Source: Myxococcales bacterium
GTDB lineage: Bacteria; Myxococcota_A; Polyangia; Palsa-1104; JAEUJZ01
Length of the DNA stretch: 64,000 nt
Assembly (NCBI GenBank): GCA_016794365.1
Contig: JAEUKB010000028.1
Location: 1 to 64,000, forward strand
Direction of reading: 5' to 3'
The position numbers and the translations under genes were made by a program. The notes under the pieces were generated by a model. That model did no database searches and had not been told where the DNA came from. It was given only the letters and a program-made list of their open reading frames with translations. Within the stretch, counting starts at the first letter, position 1. Every line of letters starts with the position of its first letter. This document shows, in pieces, positions 53,542-63,912 of this stretch.

Positions 53542-53566
53542 TTCTGAACTTTCAGAAGTTTCTGAA
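53542..53566 (-). promoter_or_regulatory. Three-half-site operator between promoter and regulator start
   Basis: TTCTGAA (53542-53548), TTCAGAA (53551-53557) and TTCTGAA (53560-53566) alternate in orientation with 2-bp spacers, forming two overlapping perfect 16-bp palindromes. The block lies between the -10 box and the start codon, over the likely transcription start and leader. A dimer bound at either palindrome would block transcription. The sites are 9 bp apart, so two dimers could not bind both on the same face without contact. Confidence 0.85.
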
Positions 53567-53569
53567 CGA

Positions 53570-53597
53570 ACTATACGATCAAAACATTCGATGTCAA
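53570..53597 (-). promoter_or_regulatory. Sigma70 promoter of the menaquinone operon
   Basis: On the minus strand, TTGACA (53597-53592) is followed by a 16-bp spacer and TATAGT (53575-53570). The -35 box is perfect and the -10 box matches 5 of 6. The predicted start is about 53563, which leaves a leader of only about 23 bases without a ribosome binding site before the GbsR ATG at 53540. Confidence 0.85.
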
Positions 53598-53857
53598 GTG
53601 AAGCAAAGCACGCGCAACTTGGCATCAGCGACGAAGATTTTCCAAGTGGTGCCAGGTCAGGCACACCGAAAGACCACACCCTGGCCGGTGCCAGTCATCC
53701 CGAAGTCATCCCGAAGTCACCGCGCAGGACATCCGACACGCGCTCACACAGACACCTGATTCAGGCAGCAGGTCATTTACTGAAGAAAGGAAGGCGAGGT
53801 ATCGTCACATCAACACGCTCGGAAACAATCCCCGACCTTTCTTGAGGAGAACCACAC
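53598..53857. promoter_or_regulatory. Divergent intergenic region upstream of the DUF4476 gene
   Basis: With the operator and promoter, this makes a gap of over 300 bp without a gene. It should hold the plus-strand promoter of the DUF4476 gene, whose ribosome binding site GAGGAG is visible at 53844-53849. No further motif was recognised. Confidence 0.4.
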
Positions 53858-54829
53858 ATGCGATCCCGCTCTTGGATTTTGGGACTGGCACTCGGCATGC
53901 TGCCGATGTCACTGAGTACCCTGACCGTTCCGACCTCGGAAGCGCGTCCAATCCGACGCCCCGGCGTTCACGCACTGCTCCAAGATCTGGCCCAGATCGA
54001 AGCCTTTAACGGAGAGCGCGACGATCAGCGAACTGGCCAGCAGATTCACCAGCAGATCGTTGCCGTTCGCATCAACCTGCTGCGCGTGCTGTCCAATCAG
54101 GAACAGCTGAGCCAAGCGGGTCGCTCGGCGCTGGAAGGGCTGTACAACATGGCGGCGCTCAACAGCCGCTCGTTTGATCGCGATCCCGATGTGCTCTATC
54201 GCGTCGCTGGCAGCATCGAGCACATGCGTCAGCGGCTGGAGCAGCTGATGCAAAAGTTCGGTCCGTTCCAAGCGGTTCCGGTTCCGCGCGACTATCGTCC
54301 GCCGGTTGGTTATCAGCCGCCGATCTATCGAGGTCCGGTCTGGGATCCGTTTGATCCGAACTCGATCCCTGCGGCACCGCCCGTGGTGGTGCAGCCGCAG
54401 CCTCCGGTCTATCAGCAGCCGCAGCCTCCCGTTTATCAGCAGCCGCAGCCTCCCGTTTATCAGCAGCCGCCGGTCTATCAGCAGCCGTATCCGCCGCCGG
54501 GTCATCATCCACCGCCGCCGGTCTATCAGCAGCCTCAGGTGATGCCGGTTCCGCCGGGACAGTTTGGATCGCTGCTGTCGGGACTTCAGCGGCTGTCGTT
54601 CAGCGATGAAAAGCAGAACTACGTTCGCGACCTGGCCAAGTCCGGCTACTACTTCACCTGCGATCAGATCGTCCAGCTCATGAAGACCTCTGCGTTCGGA
54701 GACGATCAGGTCAAGATCGGTGCGGCGCTGTATCCGCAAGCGGTCGATCCGCAGAACTTCATGCAGATGACCTCGGCGCTGACGTTCGAGAGCGATCGCC
54801 AGAAGCTGCGTCGTCTGATCGGGAAGTAA
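53858..54829 (+). CDS. Secreted DUF4476 protein with Pro/Tyr/Gln repeats
   Basis: The protein is 323 aa with a signal peptide (ending PTSEARP). Residues about 35-140 are helical. The middle (about 145-230) has repeated PPVYQQPQ units encoded by a tandem 24-bp DNA repeat near 54400-54475. The C-terminal 90 residues (FSDEKQNYVRDLAKSGYYFTC ... MTSALTFESDRQKLRRL, quoted in part) match DUF4476, common in myxobacteria and Bacteroidetes. The DUF4476 fold is a helical bundle of unknown function. The protein is probably envelope-attached or periplasmic. Confidence 0.8.
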   Translation: MRSRSWILGLALGMLPMSLSTLTVPTSEARPIRRPGVHALLQDLAQIEAFNGERDDQRTGQQIHQQIVAVRINLLRVLSNQEQLSQAGRSALEGLYNMAALNSRSFDRDPDVLYRVAGSIEHMRQRLEQLMQKFGPFQAVPVPRDYRPPVGYQPPIYRGPVWDPFDPNSIPAAPPVVVQPQPPVYQQPQPPVYQQPQPPVYQQPPVYQQPYPPPGHHPPPPVYQQPQVMPVPPGQFGSLLSGLQRLSFSDEKQNYVRDLAKSGYYFTCDQIVQLMKTSAFGDDQVKIGAALYPQAVDPQNFMQMTSALTFESDRQKLRRLIGK

Positions 54830-54855
54830 TCACGCTGAGCGCGCAGGCAGAATCC

Positions 54856-54895
54856 ACCGCTTCGCACTTCATCGAAAGAGAAGCTGCGAAGCGGT
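54856..54895. terminator. 11-bp perfect hairpin after the DUF4476 gene
   Basis: ACCGCTTCGCA (54856-54866) pairs perfectly with TGCGAAGCGGT (54885-54895) across an 18-base loop, 27 bp after the DUF4476 stop. There is no clear T-tract, so it is either a factor-assisted or bidirectional terminator, or a protein site. Confidence 0.5.
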
Positions 54896-54939
54896 GAGCA
54901 TCGGTCTGTGGGTTCTGTTAGTGAGAAGTGAAGCGAGGA

Positions 54940-54972
54940 CCAATATGAAGCATTTCATATGCCTCATATTGG
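54940..54972. repeat. Nested palindromes
   Basis: ATATGAA (54943-54949) pairs with TTCATAT (54954-54960) with a 4-base loop. The outer CCAATATGA (54940-54948) also pairs with TCATATTGG (54964-54972). The two pairings are mutually exclusive and share the left arm. This AT-rich spot lies between the convergent DUF4476 and lon genes. Confidence 0.6.
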
Positions 54973-55003
54973 GAATTGGCAGCTACTGATTGGGAATTGG
55001 CAG

Positions 55004-55009
<6 letters not shown>
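54968..55009. repeat. 21-bp perfect tandem duplication at the lon 3' end
   Basis: Two identical 21-bp units beginning ATTGGGAATTGGCAG cover 54968-54988 and 54989-55009. The second contains the lon stop codon (55004-55006). It resembles the tandem duplications at 19735 and 35822 in lying at the end of a gene and sharing a GGAAT core. Confidence 0.95.
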
Positions 55010-57451
<2,442 letters not shown>

Positions 57452-57594
57452 GGTGCGACTTTAGCATCCCAATTTCGGACCATGCAAACCAATTCCCGAA
57501 CAATTTCTTTTGTGATTTGGGCTGCTTAGTTTTTGAAGCAAGTTCACAAAAGGTCGCGGCTTCAGGATGGGATGCTGAAACGATCTACGGTAAG

Positions 57595-59610
57595 ATGGCC
57601 TCACCATCTGCCATGACCACCAGAGACAAGAACATCGTCGGCGAAGTCCTGGCCAAGACCTATCGCATTGAGCGCTTCCTCGGGGCTGGCAGCGTCGGAA
57701 CCGTGTATGTCGCTCGCCACGTTCGCTCTGGAGGACTGTATGCAGTCAAAGTGCTCCACCGTCGGCTCGCAGCCAGTGCGGATGTCTATCAGCGATTTCA
57801 GGATGAAGCCCGTCTGATCGCGACGCTGCGACACCCGCACATCTTGCCGATCACCGACTTCGATCGCGATGAAAGCGGAGTGCCGTTCTTTGTGATGGAT
57901 CTGCTCGAGGGCGAGAGCCTGGCGCAGCGACTCAAACACAAAGAGACGCTGCCGTTTGCACAGACGATGGATCTGCTGTCGCAGGTCGGATCGGCGCTGC
58001 ACGCGGCCCATCGATCGGGAATCGTGCATCGCAACCTGCGGCCCGAAAACATCTTCCTCGTCCGTCATGATCTGGGCGATCGCGTCGTCGAAACCACCAA
58101 GATCACCGACTTTGGCCTGGCATGTTTCCGTCGGCCACCGGGAAGTAGCCGAGAGCTTCCTCCGACGGTGTATAACGCGCCAGAGCTTCTGCAAGAAGGT
58201 GCAGCCATCGACGGTCGAGCCGATCAGTGGGCACTCGCTGCGCTGGCGTATCGTCTGCTGTCTGGAAAGTCGCCGTATGATGAAGGCTCTGCCGAGGAGC
58301 TGATGGAGCGCATCGTCAACGAAGCGCCCAAGCCGCTCGGGAAGCTGATGCCCGATCTACCGCCGCATGTCGTCGCTGCGATTCATCGTGGGATGGCACG
58401 ACGACGGGAAGATCGCTACGAAACGACGCTCGACTTTGTGCGCGCGATCAGTCCGAAGACGCCAAGCAGCGGTGTCGCAGACGGTGTCCCAGAAAATCTG
58501 GTCGCCCGCGCAACGCCTCCGTCGGGACGAATCGTGGCTCCGCCGCCCGCTCCACCGCCTGCGCAGCCGCCTGCGCAGCCACCGGAGATCAAAGCGCCCG
58601 CAGCGCCGCTTCCGCCGCCCGCGCAGCCGCCCGTCTCAGCGCGACCGATCGCACGCTCGAAGCCACCACAGGCCCCGATTCCTGCGCTTGCTGCGCCGCC
58701 GAGCCTGTTTGAAAAGACGCCGCCGCCGATGCAAGTGCCGCGTCAGACCTCGCAGCTGCCGATCATCTTGGGTGGTGGGGCTGTGGTCGTTGTCCTGCTG
58801 GCGCTGATTGTGATCGTCGCAGTGCGCAAGCCAGCCAGTAGGCCGCCCGAGCCGGTGGTGACGCAGCAGCCGCAGCCAGTGCTCGCGCAGCCGGTGGTTC
58901 AGCCGATCTCGCCCGATCTGGCAGCGCCCACCGTCGTTGCGCAGGTGCCAGATGCCGCGCACAGCAATACGCCGGTGGTTCGCGATGTCGGGCTACAGCT
59001 TCGCGGTGCAGATCAACCGTCGGACGCTGCGGCGGCCGCCGTCGGAGCAATTGCCCCACCCAAGCCACAACCCGCTGCGCCAGCGACGGTCCCTGTCGGT
59101 ACTGTGCCCGTGCAGCCTGCAACCTCGGTTGTGAAGGCGCAGCCAGGAACCGGACCAGCTCCCGCGACGACACCAGCCAAGCCCGCTCAGGCTACAGCTT
59201 CCGTTGGGACACCACCGAGCGATGCAGCGAAAGACGGCGCAGGTACGGCAAGCACGACCGCAGCCAGTCCATCGGACAGTAAGCCCGTCGAGCCGCCAAA
59301 GCCCGTCGAGCCGCCCAAGCCCGCCGAAAAGACCCCGGAAGAGGTCATGGCCGAAGCAAAGAAAGCCTATGTGACCGGCGAGCGCGAGCGTGCCGTCGAT
59401 CTCGCCCTGCAAGCGGCGGAAAAGCCCGGTCCGCACGTCATCGACTCGTGGCGCTTTGTTGGCTCGGCAGCGTGCTCGATTCACAACGCGCAGATCGCCA
59501 GCAAAGCGTACGCGCATCTTTCGTCGGCAGAACACAAACAGCTTCTGGCTGAGCTGTGTCAGCGCAACGGCCTGGTGCTCCAAAACGGTCAGTTCATCAC
59601 CGTCGAATAA
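57595..59610 (+). CDS. Membrane Ser/Thr protein pseudokinase (HRN for HRD)
   Basis: The protein is 671 aa from ATG at 57595. The kinase domain (about 15-285) has the Gly loop LGAGSVGTVYVA, YAVKVL with the ATP Lys, TDFGLA with the metal Asp and an APE-like NAPELL. The catalytic loop reads IVHRNLRPENIF, so the catalytic Asp is Asn (AAC, 58033-58035). A Pro-rich linker (about 300-385), one membrane helix (LPIILGGGAVVVVLLALIVI, about 392) and a Pro/Ala-rich outer region follow. The end is a helical TPR-like segment (about 585-660). HRN kinases are expected to be catalytically dead or very weak; a scaffold or signal-binding role is likely. Confidence 0.88.
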   Translation: MASPSAMTTRDKNIVGEVLAKTYRIERFLGAGSVGTVYVARHVRSGGLYAVKVLHRRLAASADVYQRFQDEARLIATLRHPHILPITDFDRDESGVPFFVMDLLEGESLAQRLKHKETLPFAQTMDLLSQVGSALHAAHRSGIVHRNLRPENIFLVRHDLGDRVVETTKITDFGLACFRRPPGSSRELPPTVYNAPELLQEGAAIDGRADQWALAALAYRLLSGKSPYDEGSAEELMERIVNEAPKPLGKLMPDLPPHVVAAIHRGMARRREDRYETTLDFVRAISPKTPSSGVADGVPENLVARATPPSGRIVAPPPAPPPAQPPAQPPEIKAPAAPLPPPAQPPVSARPIARSKPPQAPIPALAAPPSLFEKTPPPMQVPRQTSQLPIILGGGAVVVVLLALIVIVAVRKPASRPPEPVVTQQPQPVLAQPVVQPISPDLAAPTVVAQVPDAAHSNTPVVRDVGLQLRGADQPSDAAAAAVGAIAPPKPQPAAPATVPVGTVPVQPATSVVKAQPGTGPAPATTPAKPAQATASVGTPPSDAAKDGAGTASTTAASPSDSKPVEPPKPVEPPKPAEKTPEEVMAEAKKAYVTGERERAVDLALQAAEKPGPHVIDSWRFVGSAACSIHNAQIASKAYAHLSSAEHKQLLAELCQRNGLVLQNGQFITVE

Positions 59611-59653
59611 CAAGTGCTCTTTGCTCGGCTCGGCTCTTGCGCTACGTTGGGCC

Positions 59654-60772
59654 ATGCCGCTGTCACTTGATCTCATCGAAAAACTTCCCAAGACCGATCT
59701 TCACTGTCACCTAGACGGCTCGCTGCGACTGTCAACCATCCTTGACCTGGCCAAGCAGCAAGGCGTCCGACTTCCCGCTGACACGCCCGATGGACTGATG
59801 CCTTATGTGTACGCGGGAATGGGCCATCGCTCGCTGGAAGACTATCTGAAGGCGTTCGACATTACGCTGGCGGTACTTCAGACGGAAGAAGCGCTGTTTC
59901 GCGCCGCCTACGAGCTGGCCGAAGACTGTCATCGCGAAAATGTCTGGTACCTCGAGGTCCGCTATTCGCCGATGCTGCACACCCGCGCCGGGCTCAGCCT
60001 GACGCAGATCGTCGAGTCGGTGCTGCAAGGTCTGCGCGCCGCCGAGCGAGACTTCGGAATCCGCACCGGCGTCATCCTCTGTGGCATTCGTTCGTCGTCG
60101 GCAGACTCGTCGCTGCGCATGGCCGAGCTGTGCGTCGCCTTCAAGAACCGTGGCGTCGTCGCCTTCGATCTAGCCGGTGCCGAGCTGAACTATCCCGCCA
60201 AAGCACACAAGCAGGCGTTTCAGCTCATCCTCGACAACAACGTCAACTGCACGGCGCACGCGGGTGAAGCCTACGGTCCCGAGTCGATCGCCCAAGCGAT
60301 TCACTACTGCGGCGCACATCGCATCGGCCACGGCACCCGACTGCGCGAAAACGGCGATCTGCTCAACTACCTGTGCGATCACCGCATCCCGCTTGAGGTC
60401 TGTTTAAGCTCGAACATCCAGACCGGCGCCGCCGACAGCTTCGAGACGCATCCGCTTCCGTTTTATTACACCTACGGACTGCGCTGCACGATCAACACCG
60501 ACAACCGGCTCGTCACCAACACGACGGTGAGCCGCGAGCTGCTGCTCTGCCACGAGCACTACGGCTTCACGCTCGAAGACATCAAGGATGTGCTCGTCGC
60601 TGGCTTCAAGAGCGCGTTTCTGCCGCACCGTGAAAAGAGCGATCTGCTCAAGAAGGTCAACGCAGAGCTGGATCGCTATCACGACACCATCGAAGAAGGC
60701 ACGATCAAGCACAACAGCCCGAAGAACAACATGCTGCATCACATGCGGGCTGACATGACGCGCGAACCGTAG
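59654..60772 (+). CDS. add: Adenosine deaminase
   Basis: The protein is 372 aa from ATG at 59654; the frame extends back into the pseudokinase gene. The barrel motifs are KTDLHCHLDGSLR (HxH metal pair), CTAHAGEAYGPE (His/Glu), HRIGHGTRL and TINTDNRLVTNT. The last has TDN in place of TDDP, as in some bacterial adenosine or adenine deaminases of the Add family. It deaminates adenosine to inosine or acts on a related purine. No signal peptide is seen, in contrast to the related protein encoded at 29947. Confidence 0.9.
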   Translation: MPLSLDLIEKLPKTDLHCHLDGSLRLSTILDLAKQQGVRLPADTPDGLMPYVYAGMGHRSLEDYLKAFDITLAVLQTEEALFRAAYELAEDCHRENVWYLEVRYSPMLHTRAGLSLTQIVESVLQGLRAAERDFGIRTGVILCGIRSSSADSSLRMAELCVAFKNRGVVAFDLAGAELNYPAKAHKQAFQLILDNNVNCTAHAGEAYGPESIAQAIHYCGAHRIGHGTRLRENGDLLNYLCDHRIPLEVCLSSNIQTGAADSFETHPLPFYYTYGLRCTINTDNRLVTNTTVSRELLLCHEHYGFTLEDIKDVLVAGFKSAFLPHREKSDLLKKVNAELDRYHDTIEEGTIKHNSPKNNMLHHMRADMTREP

Positions 60773-60831
60773 CGCATCGAGCCGTCGCAGACTGAACCAT
60801 CGACCCCTTCGCGCTGAGCCAGCATAAGCCC

Positions 60832-61551
60832 TTACAGCAGACGCACTCCACGACGAGCAAAAAAGCTCAGAAGCTGGGCCAGCGTCGTCGGATAGAAGTT
60901 CGTCACTCCTTTGCGCTGGCTCGCCATCGCTTCCCGCAGCGCACGCGTAGGAATCTCTTTGTGAAGGAACGGATTTGATCCGCTCTCCTTCGAGTGATCC
61001 CAAAACTTCGTCTTCACTCCACCCAAGTTGTAGACCCGCAAATCCAGGTCTTCGTAGGAAGGGTGCGAGGGAAGCTGGTTTACGTACCACATGCTCATCG
61101 CGTAGTCGCCCAGGTACGGGAAGTTCGACAGCAGCGATCCAAGCAGATGAAACGTCGTGTTCGCCGCAAAGGGTCGGAACGCTTCAATGATCTGAAGACG
61201 AGCATTGAGGTTGACCTGAAAGCCGTCTGCCGACGGAGTAAAGTGCGGTCGCTTCACGATGCTGTAGTGGAAGGATCCATAGGTCGGAAAGACCTCCAGA
61301 CGACGCTCTGTCGAAGCATGGCGGGAAACAATCTCCGTCAAGCGCCGCGCAAACAGAGCTGGGTCCGAAACGTCTGCGGTTTCGACCTGACAGTCAAAGC
61401 CTTCGTACGCCGAGGCCACCTGCGCGCCGCGCTGTACCAAGATGAGCCGCCGAATGTGCTCTTTCCACCAAGCTCGCTCAGCCACAAACAAGCGCTGAGC
61501 CAGGTCACTTCCGGCTCCAAACACGAAGAAGTCACTGGGTCCACGCAACAT
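60832..61551 (-). CDS. Short-chain dehydrogenase/reductase-like protein, probably inactive
   Basis: The protein is 239 aa; ATG at 61551 has GGAGG at 9 bases distance. The Rossmann start FVFGAGSDLAQRLF matches the TGxxxGxG-type SDR entry, and ADVSDPALFARRL fits the adenine-pocket Asp. The catalytic region reads HLLGSLLSNFPYLGDYAMSM: the Ser and Tyr are placed correctly but the Lys four residues after the Tyr is Met. The following PSHPSYEDLDLRVYNLGGVKT replaces the SDR PG motif. Loss of Lys suggests weak or no dehydrogenase activity. The gene is divergent from an AraC regulator with a 65-bp gap. Confidence 0.6.
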   Translation of the reverse strand: MLRGPSDFFVFGAGSDLAQRLFVAERAWWKEHIRRLILVQRGAQVASAYEGFDCQVETADVSDPALFARRLTEIVSRHASTERRLEVFPTYGSFHYSIVKRPHFTPSADGFQVNLNARLQIIEAFRPFAANTTFHLLGSLLSNFPYLGDYAMSMWYVNQLPSHPSYEDLDLRVYNLGGVKTKFWDHSKESGSNPFLHKEIPTRALREAMASQRKGVTNFYPTTLAQLLSFFARRGVRLL

Positions 61552-61616
61552 GCTCTGCATCCTCCGGAAACCCACTATGATGCTCGGGTCCACTGCGCGT
61601 CTTGGACGTTCTAAGC

Positions 61617-62438
61617 ATGAAGCACGCACCTCTTCTGCCAGAAACGCACGATCCGCTGGTGGCACTGCGTCAGCTTCGGACCGGGCTACAGTGGGCCAAG
61701 CTGGCACGCTCACGACGGCTCTGGAGCGGCGAGACGCAGACCTTCACCATCAGCTCGATCGACACTGGCTCCTCGGTGTGGCGAATCGGTGGCATCGATC
61801 GACTCACCCGCACGGGAGGACTCCGGCTCAAGCGGCCCGGTGAGCACTTCCGAACCGTCTCGGTTGAAGAACCATCTGCGATGACGGTAATGCGCATTGA
61901 CAGCGAGCGGATGTCCCACTTTGGTCCTGCTTTCGTGGCCCGTGCTTTTGCCATCGCGCAAGTGGACAGCGTGGCGCTGCTGCGAACCTTTCAACAGCTC
62001 AACACCACCGACGATGTCGAAGAAGCGTTGGTCCAGCTGCTCGTCGCACTGGCACAGGTTACAGAGCTGCCCACGCATGCGAGCGGACGGCTCGGCAAGC
62101 GCGCCGATGTCGCCCGGGTGAGAGCCATCCTCGATCGCAACATCAGCCAAGCGATCCGGTTACAGGATCTCGCGCAGGCTGCCGACCTTCATCCGGTCAC
62201 GCTGGTTCGACTCTTCCGACATGAGTACGGCGTCCCTCCGCATGCGTATCTGACAGAGCGTCGCATCGAAGCAGCCCAGAGCCTACTCGTCGCTGGTGTC
62301 AGCCCGAGTGAGGTTGCGCTCGCGGTCGGCTTTTGCGATCAGAGTCACCTCAACCGCCACTTCAAGCGCCGAACGGGACTGACGCCAGCGGTGTTCCGTC
62401 AGACAGAGCAAACCGCCACGCGCCATCGTCCGTCGTGA
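61617..62438 (+). CDS. AraC-family transcriptional regulator
   Basis: The protein is 273 aa from ATG at 61617 (TTG at 61602 possible). The N-terminal 150 residues resemble a cupin-like ligand-binding domain (RLWSGETQTFTISSIDTGSS). The C-terminal two HTH motifs are strong: IRLQDLAQAADLHPVTLVRLF and the second ending in GVSPSEVALAVGFCDQSHL, NRHFKRRTGLTP. It probably controls itself and the divergent SDR-like gene. The effector is unknown. Confidence 0.9.
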   Translation: MKHAPLLPETHDPLVALRQLRTGLQWAKLARSRRLWSGETQTFTISSIDTGSSVWRIGGIDRLTRTGGLRLKRPGEHFRTVSVEEPSAMTVMRIDSERMSHFGPAFVARAFAIAQVDSVALLRTFQQLNTTDDVEEALVQLLVALAQVTELPTHASGRLGKRADVARVRAILDRNISQAIRLQDLAQAADLHPVTLVRLFRHEYGVPPHAYLTERRIEAAQSLLVAGVSPSEVALAVGFCDQSHLNRHFKRRTGLTPAVFRQTEQTATRHRPS

Positions 62439-62480
62439 AGCCGCACCGCGCCAGCGTCCAGACAGCGCCCGCTTCCCGTC

Positions 62481-63119
62481 CTAGGCTTCTCTCGCCAAGT
62501 ACTTCTGTTCCAAGATCGAGCGCTTGAGCCAGTCGCGCAGCGCCGGAATCGTCTGCTTCTGCCAGCGACTGCTCAGTCGATCGTGCAAAAACACCGCGAA
62601 CGCCGCTTTGAGCATCCCGTCGAGATCCGCGATCAGCCCGAGCCGCTCGCTCACCCGCTCGCTGTCTTCTTCGCTCAGCAGCTCCGGCAGCTTCACCCGC
62701 TTGAGATCGAAGTGCTCTGCGCTCACCGTCACCATCCACAGCCGCTCGTCGCGTTCGAGGATCAGATCCAGCTCACGCACCGTCAGACCACCCGCGATCG
62801 CATAGCGCACATCCGAGCTATGTCCCGTTGCTGGCCCACGCGCCGCGATCTCTCCCGTCGCATCGCCAAGTGCCCGGAGCACCGCGCGCTCTCCGACTCG
62901 CATCCGAAACGGCGCCACGCGATCGGTCCCCGCGAACTGTCCACCGTCGCCGTCTTCGTCACAGAAATAGACCAGCCAGGTCAGAAACTCTCGTCCGAGA
63001 AAGCGCTGATCGGCCACATCGTCGCGCAACGACAGCGCCGTTTGGCTGATTTCCGTCTCACCCGAGGCGGCAATCTGATCGGCCAGGCTCGGCTCACGAC
63101 CTTTTTTCGGGGCTGCCAT
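62481..63119 (-). CDS. RdgC C-terminal-half-like protein
   Basis: The protein is 212 aa; AAGGAG precedes the ATG at 63119, three bases after the stop of the upstream gene. FLGREFLTWLVYFCDEDG resembles the segment FLTWLWW-x-SE found in the second half of RdgC-like proteins of delta-type proteobacteria, and the beta-rich GGLTVRELDLILERDE with LKRVKLPE is compatible with the ring-forming second half. It is probably a subunit that works with the product of the adjacent gene. The call depends on remembered patterns and gene order. Confidence 0.6.
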   Translation of the reverse strand: MAAPKKGREPSLADQIAASGETEISQTALSLRDDVADQRFLGREFLTWLVYFCDEDGDGGQFAGTDRVAPFRMRVGERAVLRALGDATGEIAARGPATGHSSDVRYAIAGGLTVRELDLILERDERLWMVTVSAEHFDLKRVKLPELLSEEDSERVSERLGLIADLDGMLKAAFAVFLHDRLSSRWQKQTIPALRDWLKRSILEQKYLAREA

Positions 63120-63121
63120 CT

Positions 63122-63829
63122 TTATGCTCCTTGCGAAAGCTCGCCACGCAGTGCGCTCGCCAGGGCTGCGCCTTCTTCATGACCGTGAGGTGTTGGACGC
63201 AGTCCTACAAAGCCGTGCAGAAGCTCCAGCGTCGGACGCGCCGACTTCAGCTGCGCCACTTGCTTGCTGTCATGCTCGCTCTGCTCTTTGGCCCACAGCG
63301 CCGGACCTTCGATGTCGAGCCCCAGGTTAAACGTCTGCGAAAACAGCGCGAGCAGCGCTTCGTTCATCGACTTGGCATGCGAGTAGATCGCCAGCCGCTG
63401 CTCTTCCAGGTTCCAGACCACATCGACGGTGCGCGTCTTGGGCGGCGTCGTCTTGCGCAGCTCGGCCACCAAGATCGCTTTCAGGTCGCGCAGCGCCGCT
63501 GCCGATAGAAGCTGACCACGCTCTGATTCGATGTGCTGCTGTCGCTGCTTGAGCAGTCGCTTCACCATCGCCGCCGGAGGCTTGAGCGTGTCCTGACGCA
63601 GCGCCAGCATGATGTGGCCTTCAAAAAAGAACTTGTCGAACGACAGATCCAGGTCGTTTTCGTCGAAGATGCTGCTCCATCCGAGGCTCTTGTCCTCGTT
63701 GCTTTCGACGTTTATCGGGACCAGGACGTGTGCCCGCACGCTCTTTTCGTAGGCTTCTTTGAAATCCTTCGGGGCGCTTCCGTTTACTCGGTAACGCCGC
63801 AACGTAATCCCACCCGACAGTGCTCCCAT
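63122..63829 (-). CDS. rdgC: RdgC N-terminal-half-like protein
   Basis: The protein is 235 aa from ATG at 63829 (an ATG 12 codons earlier is possible). SGGITLRRYRVNGSAP, GWSSIFDEND and IMLALRQDTLKPPAAMVKR fit the first half of RdgC-like recombination-associated proteins, followed by ALRDLKAILVAELRKTTPP and the strand TVDVVWNLEEQRLAIYS. RdgC forms a ring around DNA and limits RecA. E. coli RdgC has about 300 aa in one chain; here the functions appear split over two adjacent genes with a 2-bp gap. Confidence 0.7.
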   Translation of the reverse strand: MGALSGGITLRRYRVNGSAPKDFKEAYEKSVRAHVLVPINVESNEDKSLGWSSIFDENDLDLSFDKFFFEGHIMLALRQDTLKPPAAMVKRLLKQRQQHIESERGQLLSAAALRDLKAILVAELRKTTPPKTRTVDVVWNLEEQRLAIYSHAKSMNEALLALFSQTFNLGLDIEGPALWAKEQSEHDSKQVAQLKSARPTLELLHGFVGLRPTPHGHEEGAALASALRGELSQGA

Positions 63830-63912
63830 GACGGCGCATGGTAGCGACCCACCCAGCCCGAGCAATTTTTTTGCCCCGGCACAAGCTGCGACCTAACGCT
63901 AGGATGTAGGTC

